A DNA stretch of 64,000 nt. It comes from Anadara kagoshimensis (taxonomy: Eukaryota > Mollusca > Bivalvia > Arcoida > Arcidae). Under the pieces are notes generated by a model that saw nothing but the letters and a program-made list of their open reading frames with translations, was not told the origin of the DNA and did no database searches. The position numbers and the translations under genes are program-made. Location of the stretch: contig CM037865.1 in assembly GCA_021292105.1 (NCBI GenBank), forward strand, positions 73,672,128 through 73,736,127, given 5' to 3'. Below, in pieces: positions 1-11,565 of the stretch. How positions within the stretch are numbered: the first letter of the stretch is position 1; each line of letters starts with the position of its first letter.

Positions 1-87
1 GGGACATTAAACATTGTTACTCAACTTTATTGTATTCAGAATAGTATATTTATCATTCGGTACTATTTAATTTTTATTCTGTCACAG

Positions 88-246
88 AGATCCAGTAGAA
101 TTACAGAATAAATTGGCAGATTTACAGTACCAGAACAGAAAGTTATTGGAGGATAATGGCAAATTACAACAGCAACTTGATCACCAAGAAGAAGTCATAA
201 ATTTAACCTCTACTGAAGTTATCAGCCTACAGAGAAAAATAAAAAG
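88..246 (+). CDS. Exon 1 of window (internal): coiled-coil segment
   Basis: Preceded by an acceptor (TCTGTCACAG) and followed by GTCAGA. The reading frame starts with the third base of a split codon, then DPVELQNKLADL, and continues through NRKLLEDNGKLQQQ and EVISLQRKIK. It ends with two bases (AG) of a Ser codon completed in exon 2. Leu at heptad spacing and many Glu/Lys/Gln indicate a coiled coil. The GTCAGA donor is weaker than the others. This is the piece that most resembles KASH5/LRMP-type coiled coils (L-DL...NR-L...N-KLQ pattern), but only weakly. Confidence 0.85.
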
Positions 247-818
247 GTCAGATTTTACAACAATTAAAAAAAGACCAAAGTTAATATTAAAAAAATGCTA
301 TAAAAGCTGAAGGCCATGTGAGATCAATGCAAAGTGCAGCAGTATTTATACATGTATGTGTACATATGTATGTTTTGTTGAAACTTATTTTTCACTTTTC
401 CACCAAGAATACGAAACTTGGTCAAAAGCATATAAATCTCATTCACTGCATTTTTTGGTGCCACAACAGCAAAAGTTGGTGAATTGGTTACATTGTCTAA
501 AGATTCTTCGTTGAAAGCATTTGACAGAAATTTTATGCGAGTTTTAGATTCTCTAGGGTCTTAAAGAAAAATATAATGGTCAAGTTAATTTTTAAATAAT
601 GAAGCAGAACAATGAACCCATATGATAATACCACTTCCTATAATGAACATTCATATACCTTTAAAGTGCTATTATTGAGCATTGCACTTTGTTGGTCCTA
701 AAATTGAAATTTTTAAATACATGTGTATATAACAATCAAATGCTGAATGAACCACAACAGACACTGTAACTGTAAGAATAATTAGAGTTAGTTTTAGAAA
801 ATATCTTTATTATTTCAG
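247..818. other. Intron 1, nothing recognised
   Basis: AT-rich unique-looking sequence between exons 1 and 2. I see no repeat or RNA gene. Confidence 0.6.
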
Positions 819-987
819 TTTGCAAGAAATGGTTGATTTGAAAGAAGAGATTCAAAGAGAAAATGAAGATTTGAAATCGGCTGTTTCCAAACTTCAGGAT
901 AAAAGAAAAGATTTAGAAAATAAACTGAATCATATTGAAAGAGAAAATAATCAGTATGAAAGTAAAAACACAGAACTAGAAAAGAAG
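819..987 (+). CDS. Exon 2: coiled-coil segment
   Basis: Acceptor TATTTCAG, donor GTAACT. The first base completes Ser from exon 1, followed by 56 codons (LQEMVDLKEEIQRENEDL ... ESKNTELEKK), phase 0 at the end. Densely charged heptads with no Pro or Gly, typical of a continuous parallel coiled coil. An opposite-strand open frame over 815-1,060 is a shadow of this exon. Confidence 0.92.
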
Positions 988-1329
988 GTAACTTAATATA
1001 GATATTTATTATTGAAAACCCAGAGTTACAGGAGAAAAACAACAAAACTTTGTATAACAATATGATTTACCCTAATGTCAGTGCCTAGGTAGTGAGGGAA
1101 CTGTGATTTGTAAGCCATACTTAAGATTACTTGGTCACTAAGCTCTCCCACTCCCCCAAGAAATGAGAAACCTGCAATAAATAATGATGATTAATTGAGA
1201 TGGATATTTTTGTAATAAGAAAATCCATATACAAAATTGAAGAAATTTTTCTGTTATATTTAACACAATAAGTTTCCTAATAACCTATTTGTTTGTTTTA
1301 CATGTACATTGTAATCTTTTATTTTATAG

Positions 1330-1407
1330 GTACAAACACTAAATGGTCAACTTGAGACAGCTTCCAGTAAAGCTTTGGAATTAAGAAACCTCTTAGCAGA
1401 AACTAAA
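1330..1407 (+). CDS. Exon 3: coiled-coil segment
   Basis: Acceptor TTTTATAG, donor GTAATT, 26 codons (VQTLNGQLETASSKALE ... LLAETK), phase 0 at both ends. It continues the heptads of exon 2. Confidence 0.9.
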
Positions 1408-2409
1408 GTAATTATTTTATTTTGTTTTACATGTATTTTAAATAAAGGGATGATACCAACTAAGTTGGTCCACTTAATGAAAGATATGGGGCAGACGTAT
1501 GGTGTGTCCTGTTAACTGTAGCCTGACAGGTTTCGGATTTTGTCAATCCTTCATCAGCGGCAATATGTAATTTACATGTATTTTAGTTAACAAATTCATG
1601 CATGTATGTGCTTCAATGGGTGTGATATTGATTGTCCCACAGTGTCAGAAGTATTGTGGCATCCTGCATGGTTATCTATGTACTTGGATACTTTTAACAC
1701 GACTAACTTAATCTTTCCATAATTATCATGACATATGAGAAAAAAAAATTAATGAGTTTTTGTTAGCCTTCGTTAGATTATTTTAATTACCGGTATCTCA
1801 AATGAAGTGACATGGTCTTTTTACAATACGAGACAGTTTAAAATACAAGAAATGTTTATTAGAATATAGCAAACACTATCGTTACCCGGTAGCTATTTTT
1901 GTCCCATTATTTTAACTGCTGCCTTGATTTTTACCAAATCATTGTAAATATATGGTCTCCTAGTGTTTTGTATATTTCTTTATAGAAATTTTGTTTGTGT
2001 TGTTTGAGAATATAAAAACCTGTTAAAGATGTTAGGAAGTGAAAATATTTGAAGTAGGCAAATAATTTGGTAGATTAACTTGTTTATTTCACACAAATTC
2101 TTGTAAATGTGACAGATTGGTTTAATCTCTGGTATTGAGTCAATGATTAACTATAAAACAATGTTATTTGTGCCATTCTTATATATAATCTACCGTTGAA
2201 CATAACTTATATTTTTATAACAATTTCATAAATGATAAATATTCCTGATCATTAAGTTTTTATTAAAATGCTTGGCAACTGTAACTCAACACATTTATAT
2301 TTTATTTCATTGATTAAGTGTAGTTACAATAAATTATTGAAGGATTATCATGCATCATTACATTTAGTTACAGATATTTACATTGTTTTATTGTTATGTT
2401 TTATTTTAG
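1408..2409. other. Intron 3, holding a hammerhead-like motif
   Basis: Apart from the minus-strand ribozyme-like motif at 1,513-1,566 and one TACCGGTA palindrome (1,788-1,795), I see nothing recognisable. The sequence is AT-rich. Confidence 0.5.
1513..1566 (-). ncRNA. Hammerhead-ribozyme-like motif (probably degraded)
   Basis: On the minus strand the order is CTGATGA (1,551-1,557), a GGATT/AATCC stem II around a short loop, GAAAC (1,530-1,534), then CTGTC ending at 1,525. GCC/GGC flanks on either side can form stem I. This is the layout of a type I hammerhead core. Oddities: an extra A sits between CTGATGA and stem II, and stem III (ACCTGT) is poor, so activity is doubtful. Hammerheads of this kind are known from Penelope-like elements and animal retrozymes. 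No reverse transcriptase is seen nearby. Confidence 0.45.
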
Positions 2410-2466
2410 CACAGACTTTCACAAGTTCAGGATATTAAATCAATACAGGAAGAACAGTTATCCGAG
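2410..2466 (+). CDS. Exon 4: coiled-coil segment
   Basis: Acceptor TTATTTTAG, donor GTAAAA, 19 codons (HRLSQVQDIKSIQEEQLSE), phase 0 at both ends. A short exon kept by frame and composition. Confidence 0.85.
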
Positions 2467-3116
2467 GTAAAATATTTACACGATTTATTTCCTGTTATAA
2501 AACTTTAATTGCATTATGTTGTAAGCAGGACAGTCAGCATCAGTGTTCAATGTTAAAAGTTTCATTTTAAGGTGTGCAGGTCATCTGGCCTGATTTATTT
2601 GACCTGAGCCAAATTTCAGCTATTTAAATCACATTTTGTCTGTTATTCATACACTTTTACTACAACAACTTCTCTGAAACCAATGGTTAGATTTCAACCA
2701 CTTTTGGTAGAAAGCATCTTTAGGGCAAGGCAATTAAAGTGTTAATGGAAACCCTATAGTGACCAAAAGTAGGTCACAGTAAGTCAAATCGTCTTCTCTG
2801 TTACTGTGGTAATGTGGTAAAAAGTAAGTCACTGGGTTACAATGAGTACATGAATGCTAGTATCTGTATAAGAAAATGTGGGCCTTGAACTTTAAATGTT
2901 ATTAAACCAGCTTTTTTTTACAGGAGAGTAGTTCAAGGCCTATTTAACATCTTACATTTTTTGTTTTAAAAATGTTTAGATTCAGAATAAACAGACAGAA
3001 CACAAGATGGGAGAAGAATGAAATATATATTGAGATTAAAAAAATATTCATAACATGTATATCATATTTCTTTTTGCCATTTATAAATGAACATTATACA
3101 TTATAAATTTTTTCAG
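2467..3116. other. Intron 4, nothing recognised
   Basis: AT-rich, without a clear repeat or open frame. Confidence 0.55.
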
Positions 3117-3176
3117 AGATTTACAGAAATTGGAGATCTGAAAGAAAAAACTCAAAGTTTATCACACATTGTTGAG
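3117..3176 (+). CDS. Exon 5: coiled-coil segment
   Basis: Acceptor ATTTTTTCAG, donor GTTTGT, 20 codons (RFTEIGDLKEKTQSLSHIVE), phase 0 at both ends. The donor is non-consensus at +3 to +5 but frame continuity supports it. It is followed by a 7.6-kb intron full of repeats. Confidence 0.82.
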
Positions 3177-3230
3177 GTTTGTAAGAATTAATAAGTATTG
3201 TTGTTGATTTATATTGTCCCTGCATTGATT

Positions 3231-5986
3231 TTTAGCTCACCTGACCGAAGGTCATGTGAGCTTATGGCATAGCGCAGCGTGTGTATGTGCGTGTGTGCAT
3301 GTGTGCGTCGTTAACACCTATTTTCGACTTCTCCTCTGAAACTACTGGACAGTTTTTAATGAAACTTTGTCAGAAGTATATATGGGCCGGTGCAATTCAG
3401 ATTTGTTCGTGGCGTTGCTATGGCTACTATAACTAGGTCAAGGTGACCTAGGGGTGCAAAAATCTTAAAAAATCTTCTTCTCCGAAAGTACTGATTGGAG
3501 AAAAAATCTGATGTGATATTTGGCTTCTCTAGGGTCTTAAGCCTATAGTTTGTTCATTTTGTGAAATTCTGATAAAAAATAGGTTACGCGTTTTTGCGTT
3601 TAATTTGGAAAAAATCGTAAAATAGCTTCAAATTGTTATAACTTAACTATTTGACCAGATAATGACATGGGGTTTTCAGTTTTGACATCTTCTTGTTAGT
3701 ATCTTCAAAATGAGGTCAAGGTCAATTGTGAAGGTCGTGACCTAATTTTTTTTATCTCTGATTATAATTATTATCTCAAAAACTATAAACTTTTTGTATA
3801 GGCATGTATATTAGAATGTTGTAGGTATTGATACAACGATCATTTTGATGTATAGAAAAAGGTCATGGGTTCAAAGGTCAAGGTCACACATGCGAAACAA
3901 TACCGAAATGGTTAATTATCTCGAAAACTATAAACATTTTGTATAGGCATGTATATTAGAATGTTGTAGGTATTGATACAACGATCATTTTGATGTATAG
4001 AAAAAGGTCATAGGTTCAAAGGTCAAGGTCACAGATGCGAAACAATACCAAAATGGTTAATTATCTCTAAAACTATAAACTTTTTGTATAGGCATATATA
4101 TTACAATGTTGTAGGTATTGATACAACAATCATTTTGATGTATAGAAAAAGGTCATGGGTTCAAAGGTCAAGGTCACAGGTGTGAAACAATACTGAAATG
4201 GTTAATTATTTCGAAAACTATAAACTTTTTGTATAGGCATGTATATTAGAATGTTGTAGGTATTGATACAACGATCATTTTGATGTATAGAAAAAGGTCA
4301 TGGGTTCAAAGGTCAAGGTCACAGATGCGAAACAATACCAAAATGGTTAATTATCTCGAAAACTATAAACTTTTTGTATAGGCATATATATTACAATGTT
4401 GTAGGTATTGATACAACGATCATTTTGATGTATAGAAAAAGGTCATGGGTTCAAAGGTCAAGGTCACAGATATGAAACAATACCGAAATGGTTAATTATC
4501 TCGAAATCTATAAACTTTTTGTATAGGCATATATATTAGAATGTTGTAGGTATTGACACAACGGTCATTTTGATGTATAGAAAAAGGTCATGGGTTTAAA
4601 GGTCAAGGTCACAGATGTGAAACAATACCGAAATGGTTAATTATCTCGAAAACTATAAACATTTTGTATAGACATGTATATTAGAATGTTGTAGGTATTG
4701 ATACAACGATCATTTTGATGTATAGAAAAAGGTCATGGGTTCAAAGTTTAAGGTCACACATGCGAAACAATACAGAAATGGTTAATTATCTCGAAAACTA
4801 TAAACATTTTGTATAGGCATGTATATTAGAATGTTGTAGGTATTGATACAACGATCATTTTGATGTATAGAAAAAGGTCATGGGTTCAAAGGTCAAGGTC
4901 ACAGATGTGAAACAATACCGAAATGGTTAATTATCTCGAAAACTATAAACTTTTTCTATGGGCATATATATTAGAATGTTGTAGGTATTGATACAACGAT
5001 CATTTTGATGTATAGAAAAAGGTCATGGGTTCAAAGGTCAAGGTCACACATGTGAAACAATACCGAAATGGTTAATTATCTCCAAAACTATAAAGTTTTC
5101 TATAGGCATGTATATTAGAATGTTGTAGGTATTGATACAACGATCATTTTGATGTATAAAAAAAAGCTCATGGGTTGAAAGGTCAAGGTCATAGATGTGA
5201 AACAATACCAAAATGGTTAATTATCTCGAAAACTATAAACTTTTTGTATAGGCATGTATATAAGAATGTTGTAGGTATTGATACAACAATTATTTTGATG
5301 TATAGAAAAAGGTCATGGGTTCAAAGGTCAAGGTCACAGATTCGAAACAATACTGAAATGGTTAATTATCTCGAAAACTATAAACTTTTTATATAGACAT
5401 GTATATTAGAATGGTGTAGGTATTGATACAACGATCATTTTAATGTATAGAAAAAGGTCATTGGTTCAAAGGTTAAGGTCACAGATGTGAAATAATACCG
5501 AAATGATTAATTATCTCTAAAACTATAAACTTTTTGTATAGGCATGTATATTAGAATGGTGTAGGTATCAATACAACGATCATTTTGATGTATAGAAAAA
5601 GGTCATGGGTTCAAAGGTCAAGGTCACAGATGTGAAACAATACTGAAATGGTTAATTATCTCGAAAACTATAAACATTTTGTATAGGCTTATATATTAGA
5701 ATGTTGTAGGTATTGATACACTTTTCGATCACTTTGATGTATAGAAAAAGGTCATGGGTTCAAAGGTCAAGGTCACAGATGTGAAACAATACTGAAATGG
5801 TTAATTATCTTGAAAACTATTAACTTTTTGTATAGGCATGTATATTAGAATATTGTAGGTATTGATACAATGGTTATCATGATTTAAAGAAAAAGTCATT
5901 GGGGTTTAGTATTTATGTTTTCTTAAAATCTATCAGCTAGCCATTAGTTATCAGGTGAGCGTATCAGGCCCATGGGCCTCTTGTTA
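3231..5986 (+). mobile_element. Tandem-repeat-containing interspersed element, copy 1 (14 units of 145 bp)
   Basis: The 5' end TTTAGCTCACCTGACC can fold into a hairpin with the following GGTCATGTGAGCT. The 3' end has AGGTGAGCG, which mirrors the 5' start, and the small palindrome GGCCCATGGGCC before TCTTGTT. About 600 bp of unique left arm lead into direct repeats of 145 bp. Each unit contains GGTCATGGGTTCAAAGG followed by TCAAGGTCA, with anchors at 3,861, 4,006, 4,151, 4,296 and so on to 5,747. No coding capacity. The architecture matches the non-autonomous tandem-repeat MITE or pearl/Helentron-like elements described in bivalves; that class assignment is inference. It lies in intron 5. A second copy is at 13,771 and a diverged one at 37,534. 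Confidence 0.8.
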
Positions 5987-6756
5987 ATTGAAAATATTCA
6001 ATTGTTTCAAATTTTAAAAAATAAGATAAATAATAACTTCTAGGTAAAGAAATGTGAAGCTTTCCAGATTTTTTAACATCAGAATTGTATCTTATTTATT
6101 TTGCAATTCTGAAAACTGAAACGATATCATTGGGTTTTAATAACTGCACTCTATTTGCTTAGAGAATTATTGTCATACTGTCAAGTTGTAGTTGTACACA
6201 TACACATTTACCCTAGTGATGGATGGTTGAAAATATAATATTTAGTATTTGTATTCATGAGATAGAAGTATTGTTATTTCTCCAAATTTCTTCAAACAAG
6301 TAGCTTATAGTCAGTCATAAATTCATTTCCTGCTTACTTTTGCAACACTGACTCTATATAATCTACACATCATGCTTTACCTATGTCTATGGCATGTTAA
6401 TCAGAAATTTTATTTATTTTGTTTACTTTTGATGAATATATTTCTTACAGATCTTTCTGTTGCTGTTACCTGGTAACCTTATTTTCTAGTTTGCATACAT
6501 ATATTCAAGCTTACCACATAGCCTATGAATCTGCTTACCAGTACTTTGTTGCAAAAAACCAAGTTGGATTACAATTTGACATTACATGTGCCTACTAGGT
6601 TTTGGGTTATGAATTATTGTTGCTATTGTCATACTGGTCATTGTGGCTTCTGTTAACATGTTATCACTTAACTGCTCATGACAACTATACCTGTGTATGT
6701 AAATATGTTTTGTTTGACCACAAGGATTGCTGCTTTGACACATTTGTTTTGGTGAC
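5987..6756. other. Intron 5 interval, nothing recognised
   Basis: AT-rich sequence between the element and the minisatellite. A small open frame from 6,602 runs into the satellite and is not supported. Confidence 0.5.
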
Positions 6757-6784
6757 TTATTGTTCTATGCTATTGCTGCTTTTA

Positions 6785-8094
6785 ATAATTATTGTTTTTG
6801 GCTGGTAATTCATTGTCACTCTTGCTATTGGCTGGTAATTCATTGTCACTCTTGCTATTGGCTGGTAATTCATTGTCACGCTTGCTATTGGCTGGTAATT
6901 CATTGTCACTCTTGCTATTGGCTGATAATTCATTGTCACTCTTGCTATTGGCTGGTAATTCATTGTCACGCTTGCTATTGGCTGGTAATTCATTGTCACT
7001 CTTGCTATTGGCTGATAATTCATTGTCACTCTTGCTATTGGCTGGTAATTCATTGTCACTCTTGCTATTGGCTGGTAATTCATTGTCACTCTTGCTATTG
7101 GCTGGTAATTCATTGTCACGCTTGCTATTGGCTGGTAATTCATTGTCACTCTTGCTATTGGCTGATAATTCATTGTCACTCTTGCTATTGGCTGGTAATT
7201 CATTGTCACTCTTGCTATTGGCTGATAATTCTTGGTCATTGTTGCTATTGGCTGGTAATTCATTGTCACTCTTGCTATTGGCTGATAATTCATGGTCATT
7301 GTTGCTATTGGCTGGTAATTCATTGTCACTCTTGCTATTGGCTGATAATTCTTGGTCATTGTTGCTATTGGCTGATAATTCTTAATCATTGTTGCTATTG
7401 GCTGGTAATTCTTAATCATTGTTGCTATTGGCTGATAATTCTTAATCATTGTTGCTATTGGCTGATAATTCTTGGTCATTGTTGCTATTGGCTGATAATT
7501 CTTAATCATTGTTGCTATTGGCTGATAATTCTTAATCATTGTTGCTATTGGCTGATAATTCTTGGTCATTGTTGCTATTGGCTGATAATTCTTAATCATT
7601 GTTGCTATTGGCTGATAATTCTTGGTCATTGTTGCTATTGGCTGATAATACTTGGTCATTGTTGCTATTGGCTGGTAATTCATTGTCACTCTTGCTATTG
7701 GCTGATAATTCTTGGTCATTGTTGCTATTGGCTGATAATTCTTGGTCATTGTTGCTATTGGCTGATAATTCTTGGTCATTGTTGCTATTGGCTGGTAATT
7801 CATTGTCACTCTTGCTATTGGCTGATAATTCTTGGTCATTGTTGCTATTGGCTGATAATTCTTGGTCATTGTTGCTATTGGCTGGTAATTCATTGTCACT
7901 CTTCCTATTGGCTGATAATTCTTGGTCATTGTTGCTATTGGCTGATAATACTTGGTCATTGTTGCTATTGGCTGGTAATTCATTGTCACTCTTGCTATTG
8001 GCTGATAATTCTTGGTCATTGTTGCTATTGGCTGATAATTCTTGGTCATTGTTGCTATTGGCTGGTAATTCATTGTCACTCTTGCTATTGGCTA
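6785..8094. repeat. 30-bp minisatellite, homogeneous part (about 43 units)
   Basis: Period exactly 30 bp. Each unit has GCTATTGGCTGRTAATTC followed by one of three endings (ATTGTCACTCTT, TTGGTCATTGTT, TTAATCATTGTT). Endings alternate in local blocks, a sign of unequal exchange. Because 30 is a multiple of three and the unit lacks stops in several frames, long open frames appear on both strands. They are artefacts of periodicity. Every unit contains an inverted CCAAT box (CAGCCAATAG on the minus strand). Confidence 0.95.
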
Positions 8095-10510
8095 ATTCTT
8101 GTTCCTTTTACTATTGGCTGATAATTCATGGTCATTGTTGCTATTGGCTAATTCTTGTCCCTTTTGCTATTGGCTGCTAATTCATGGTCATTCTTGCTAT
8201 TGGCTGCTAATTCATGGTCATTCTTGCTATTGGCCGGTAATTCATTGTCGCTCTTGCTATTGGCTAATTCTTGTTCCTTTTTCTATTGGCTGCTAATTCA
8301 TGGTCATTCTTGCTATTATCTGATAATTTATTATCATCTGGTATTGGCTGATAATTCTTGGTCATTGTTGCTATTGGCTAATTCTTGTCCCTTTTGCTAT
8401 TGGCTGCTAATTCATGGTCATTCTTGCTATTGGCCGGTAATTCATTGTCGCTCTTGCTATTGGCTAATTCTTGTTCCTTTTTCTATTGGCTGCTAATTCA
8501 TGGTCATTCTTGCTATTGGCTGATAATTTATTGTCATCTGCGATTGGCTGCTAATTCATGGTCATTCTTGCTATTATCTGATAATTTATTGTCATCTGCG
8601 ATTGGCTGGTAATTCATGGTCATTCTTGCTATTGTCTAATTTTTGTACCTTTTTCTATTGGCTGGTAATTCATGGCCATTCTTGCTATTGGCTGGTAATT
8701 TATTGTCATCTGCTATTGGCTGGTAATTCATGGTCATTGTTGCTATTGGCCGGTAATTCATTGTCGCTCTTGCTATTGGCTAATTCTTGTTCCTTTTTCT
8801 ATTGGCTGCTAATTCATAGTCATTCTTGTTATTGGCTGATAATTTATTGTCATCTGCGATTGGCTGCTAATTCATGGTCATTCTTGCTATTGAGTGAGTG
8901 AGTGAGTAATGGTGTTTAACGTATTCTTGCTATTGGCTAATTCTTGTTCCTTTTTCTATTGGCTGCTAATTCATGGTCATTCTTGCCATTGGCTGATAAT
9001 TTATTGTCATCTGCTATTGGCTGGTAATTCATGGTCATTCTTGCTATTGGCTAATTCTTGTTCCTTTTTCTATTGGCTGATAATATTCATGGTCATTCTT
9101 GCTATTTGCTGATAATTTATTGTCATCTGCTATTGGCTGGTAATTCATGGTCATTCTTGCTAGTGGTCGGTAATTCATTGTCACTCTTGCTATTGGCTAA
9201 TTCTTGTTCCTTTTTCTATTGGCTGCTAATTCATAGTCATTCTTGCTATTGGCTGATAATTTATTGTCATCTGCGATTGGCTGCTAATTCATGGTCATTC
9301 TTGCTATTGGCTGATAATTTATTGTCATCTGCTATTAGCTGGTAATTCATGGTCATTCTTGCTATTGGCTAATTCTTGTTCCTTTTTCTATTGGCTGATA
9401 ATATTCATGGTCATTCTTGCTATTTGCTGATAATTTATTGTCATCTGCTATTGGTTGGTAATTCATGGTCATTCTTGCTATTGGCTAATTCTTGTTCCTT
9501 TTTCTATTAGCTGCTAATTCATGGTCATTCTTGCTATTGGCTGATAATTTATTGTCATCTGCTATTAGCTGCTAATTCATGGTCATTCTTGCTATTGGCT
9601 AATTCTTGTTCCTTTTTCTATTGGCTGCTAATTCATGGTCATTCTTGCTATTGGCTGATAATTTATTGTCATCTGTTATTAGCTGCTAATTCATGGTCAT
9701 TCTTGCTATTGGCTAATTCTTGTTCCTTTTTCTATTGGCTGCTAATTCATGGTCATTCTTGCTATTGACTGATAATTTATTGTCATCTGCTATTGGTTGG
9801 TAATTCATGGTCATTCTTGCTATTGGCTGGTAATTTATTGTCATCTGCTATTGGCTTGTAATTCATAGTCATTCTTGCTATTGGCTGATAATTTATTATC
9901 ATCTGCTATTGGCTGCTAATTCATGGTCATTCTTGCTATTGGCTAATTCTTGTTCCTTTTTCTATTGGCTGCTAATTCATGGTCATTCTTGCTATTGGCT
10001 GATAATTTATTGTCATCTGCTATTGGCTGATAATTTATTGTCATCTGCTATTGGCTGCTAATTCATGATTATTCTTGCTGTTGGCAAATTCTTGTTCCTT
10101 TTTCTATTGGCTGATAATATTCATGGTCATTCTTGCTATTTGCTGATAATTTATTGTCATCTGCTATTGGTTGGTAATTCATGGTCATTCTTGCTATTGG
10201 CTAATTCTTGTTCCTTTTTCTATTAGCTGCTAATTCATGGTCATTCTTGCTATTGGCTGATAATTTATTGTCATCTGCTATTGGCTGCTAATTCATGGTC
10301 ATTCTTGCTATTGGCTAATTCTTGTTCCTTTTTCTATTGGCTGCTAATTCATGGTCATTCTTGCTATTGGCTGATAATTTATTGTCATCTGCTATTGGCT
10401 GCTAATTCATGATTATTCTTGCTGTTGGCAAATTCTTGTTCCTTTTTCTATTGGCTGATAATATTCATGGTCATTCTTGCTATTGGCTGATAATTTATTG
10501 TCATTCTTGT
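8095..10510. repeat. Diverged, higher-order part of the same minisatellite
   Basis: The 30-bp unit continues but is arranged in longer composite blocks of roughly 90-150 bp. These combine CTATTGGCTAATTCTTG with TTCCTTTTTC, a GCTGCTAATTCATGG unit and a GATAATTTATTGTCATCTG unit, repeated many times to 10,510. Units are more mutated than in 6,785-8,094. The array is interrupted once at 8,892-8,922 by foreign sequence. Confidence 0.9.
8892..8922 (-). mobile_element. SINE tail fragment inside the minisatellite
   Basis: GAGTGAGTGAGTAATGG then TGTTTAACGT breaks the repeat rhythm. It is close to the reverse complement of the 3' tail of the tRNA-SINE at 30,991-31,262 (TTAAACACCATTACTCAACTCA). A short 3'-end fragment of that family is the simplest reading. 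Confidence 0.55.
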
Positions 10511-10795
10511 GTTTGGCTATTTACATTTTTATGCCTAACACTGATGTGAAAATCTTCCTGTAATAACTGAAATTTCTGAAACTTGATACTTTGAAAATTG
10601 GAGTTCTTTTAATTTTCATTTGAATAGACCTATAGTAACCAAGTTACATCTATGTCTGCTCTCTTATCAGTTTTCATGTTATTTCTTACTTTGGTAGACA
10701 GATATATACATGTGCAAAGTATTGTTTCTGTTTCTTTATAAGTTTTTGATAATGTACACAACCAATGCAAATGTTCAGATTTGTTTCAATTTCAG

Positions 10796-10860
10796 GAACT
10801 CCGTCAAGAAAAAAATAGTTTACAACTTCAGCTTTCACAAATACAGATGGAGAGTGCAAG
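10796..10860 (+). CDS. Exon 6: coiled-coil segment
   Basis: Acceptor CAATTTCAG, donor GTTTGT. 21 codons (ELRQEKNSLQLQLSQIQ ... ESA) plus AG of a codon completed in exon 7. Last heptads of the first coiled coil. Confidence 0.88.
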
Positions 10861-11005
10861 GTTTGTATTACACAATTTAGTTAGCTAACTAATAATTCTA
10901 ATCTTTGTCTTTTTAACACCATCTGAGCCACTGGAACAACCCTTTTACAGTAGGGGTAATGACTTTTACATGTAAATGCTTTTAAAATAGTTAAAGTTAA
11001 AGTCT

Positions 11006-11284
11006 GTCCCGAGCAATTAGGCCCATCAGGCCGGAGCTTATCCCGGTTTCCGTGGCGTTAAGCGACTGAGAGTACAAGACTCCCCCCTGAATGGGACGCT
11101 GGTCCGTCGCAGGGTTAACCCCCAGCATTTTGCTGGTACTCATTTATTTTTCAGCTGAGTGAACTGGAACAACGTGAAATTAAGTGTCTTGCTCAAGGAC
11201 ACAACACATCGCCCGGTCCAGGGATCGAACCCACGACCTTCGAATCATGAGTCCAACGCCTTAACCACTAGGCCACGCGCTTCC
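11006..11284 (-). mobile_element. tRNA-derived SINE, minus strand
   Basis: Read on the minus strand it starts near 11,284 with GTGGCCTAGTGGTTAAGG (A-box-like), then GGTTCGATCCC (B box). These are followed by a body with TGTGTCCTTGAGCAAGACAC and CACTCAGCTG, a core shared by many metazoan SINEs. It has no CCA or discriminator and runs on past the tRNA part, so it is a SINE rather than a tRNA gene. It lies in intron 6. Confidence 0.8.
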
Positions 11285-11565
11285 ACTTTAAAATAGACTG
11301 GGTACTATATATGTTGCTTGATGATTATGATACATGGTGTTGTATCTAGCTGCTAAAAGTGAACATGATTGTTCATATCTTGAAAGAAAAAGTCTATTTT
11401 AAATATATAAATCAACTTGTTTATAGTTCTTTTGTTTGTTGTAATATTTTCTTCGATGTTAGATTTTACTTTGAAATATGATGTTTAGATGACTTAACAA
11501 GTTTCTCTTTTGCTTCCATTTCCATAATAACATAATACATGTATAATTAATTTTCTATTCCTCAG

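Noticed and set aside
3861-5900. CRISPR-like array
   Set aside because: Repeats are directly adjacent 145-bp units without unique spacers, in a eukaryotic intron.
6757-8121. Open frames of 440-450 codons on both strands
   Set aside because: Both arise from a 30-bp satellite with no stop in the unit. The same array is open in several frames, and it lies in an intron of a well-supported gene.
11208-11284. tRNA gene on the minus strand
   Set aside because: The tRNA-like head is continuous with a SINE core and lacks a proper acceptor stem.
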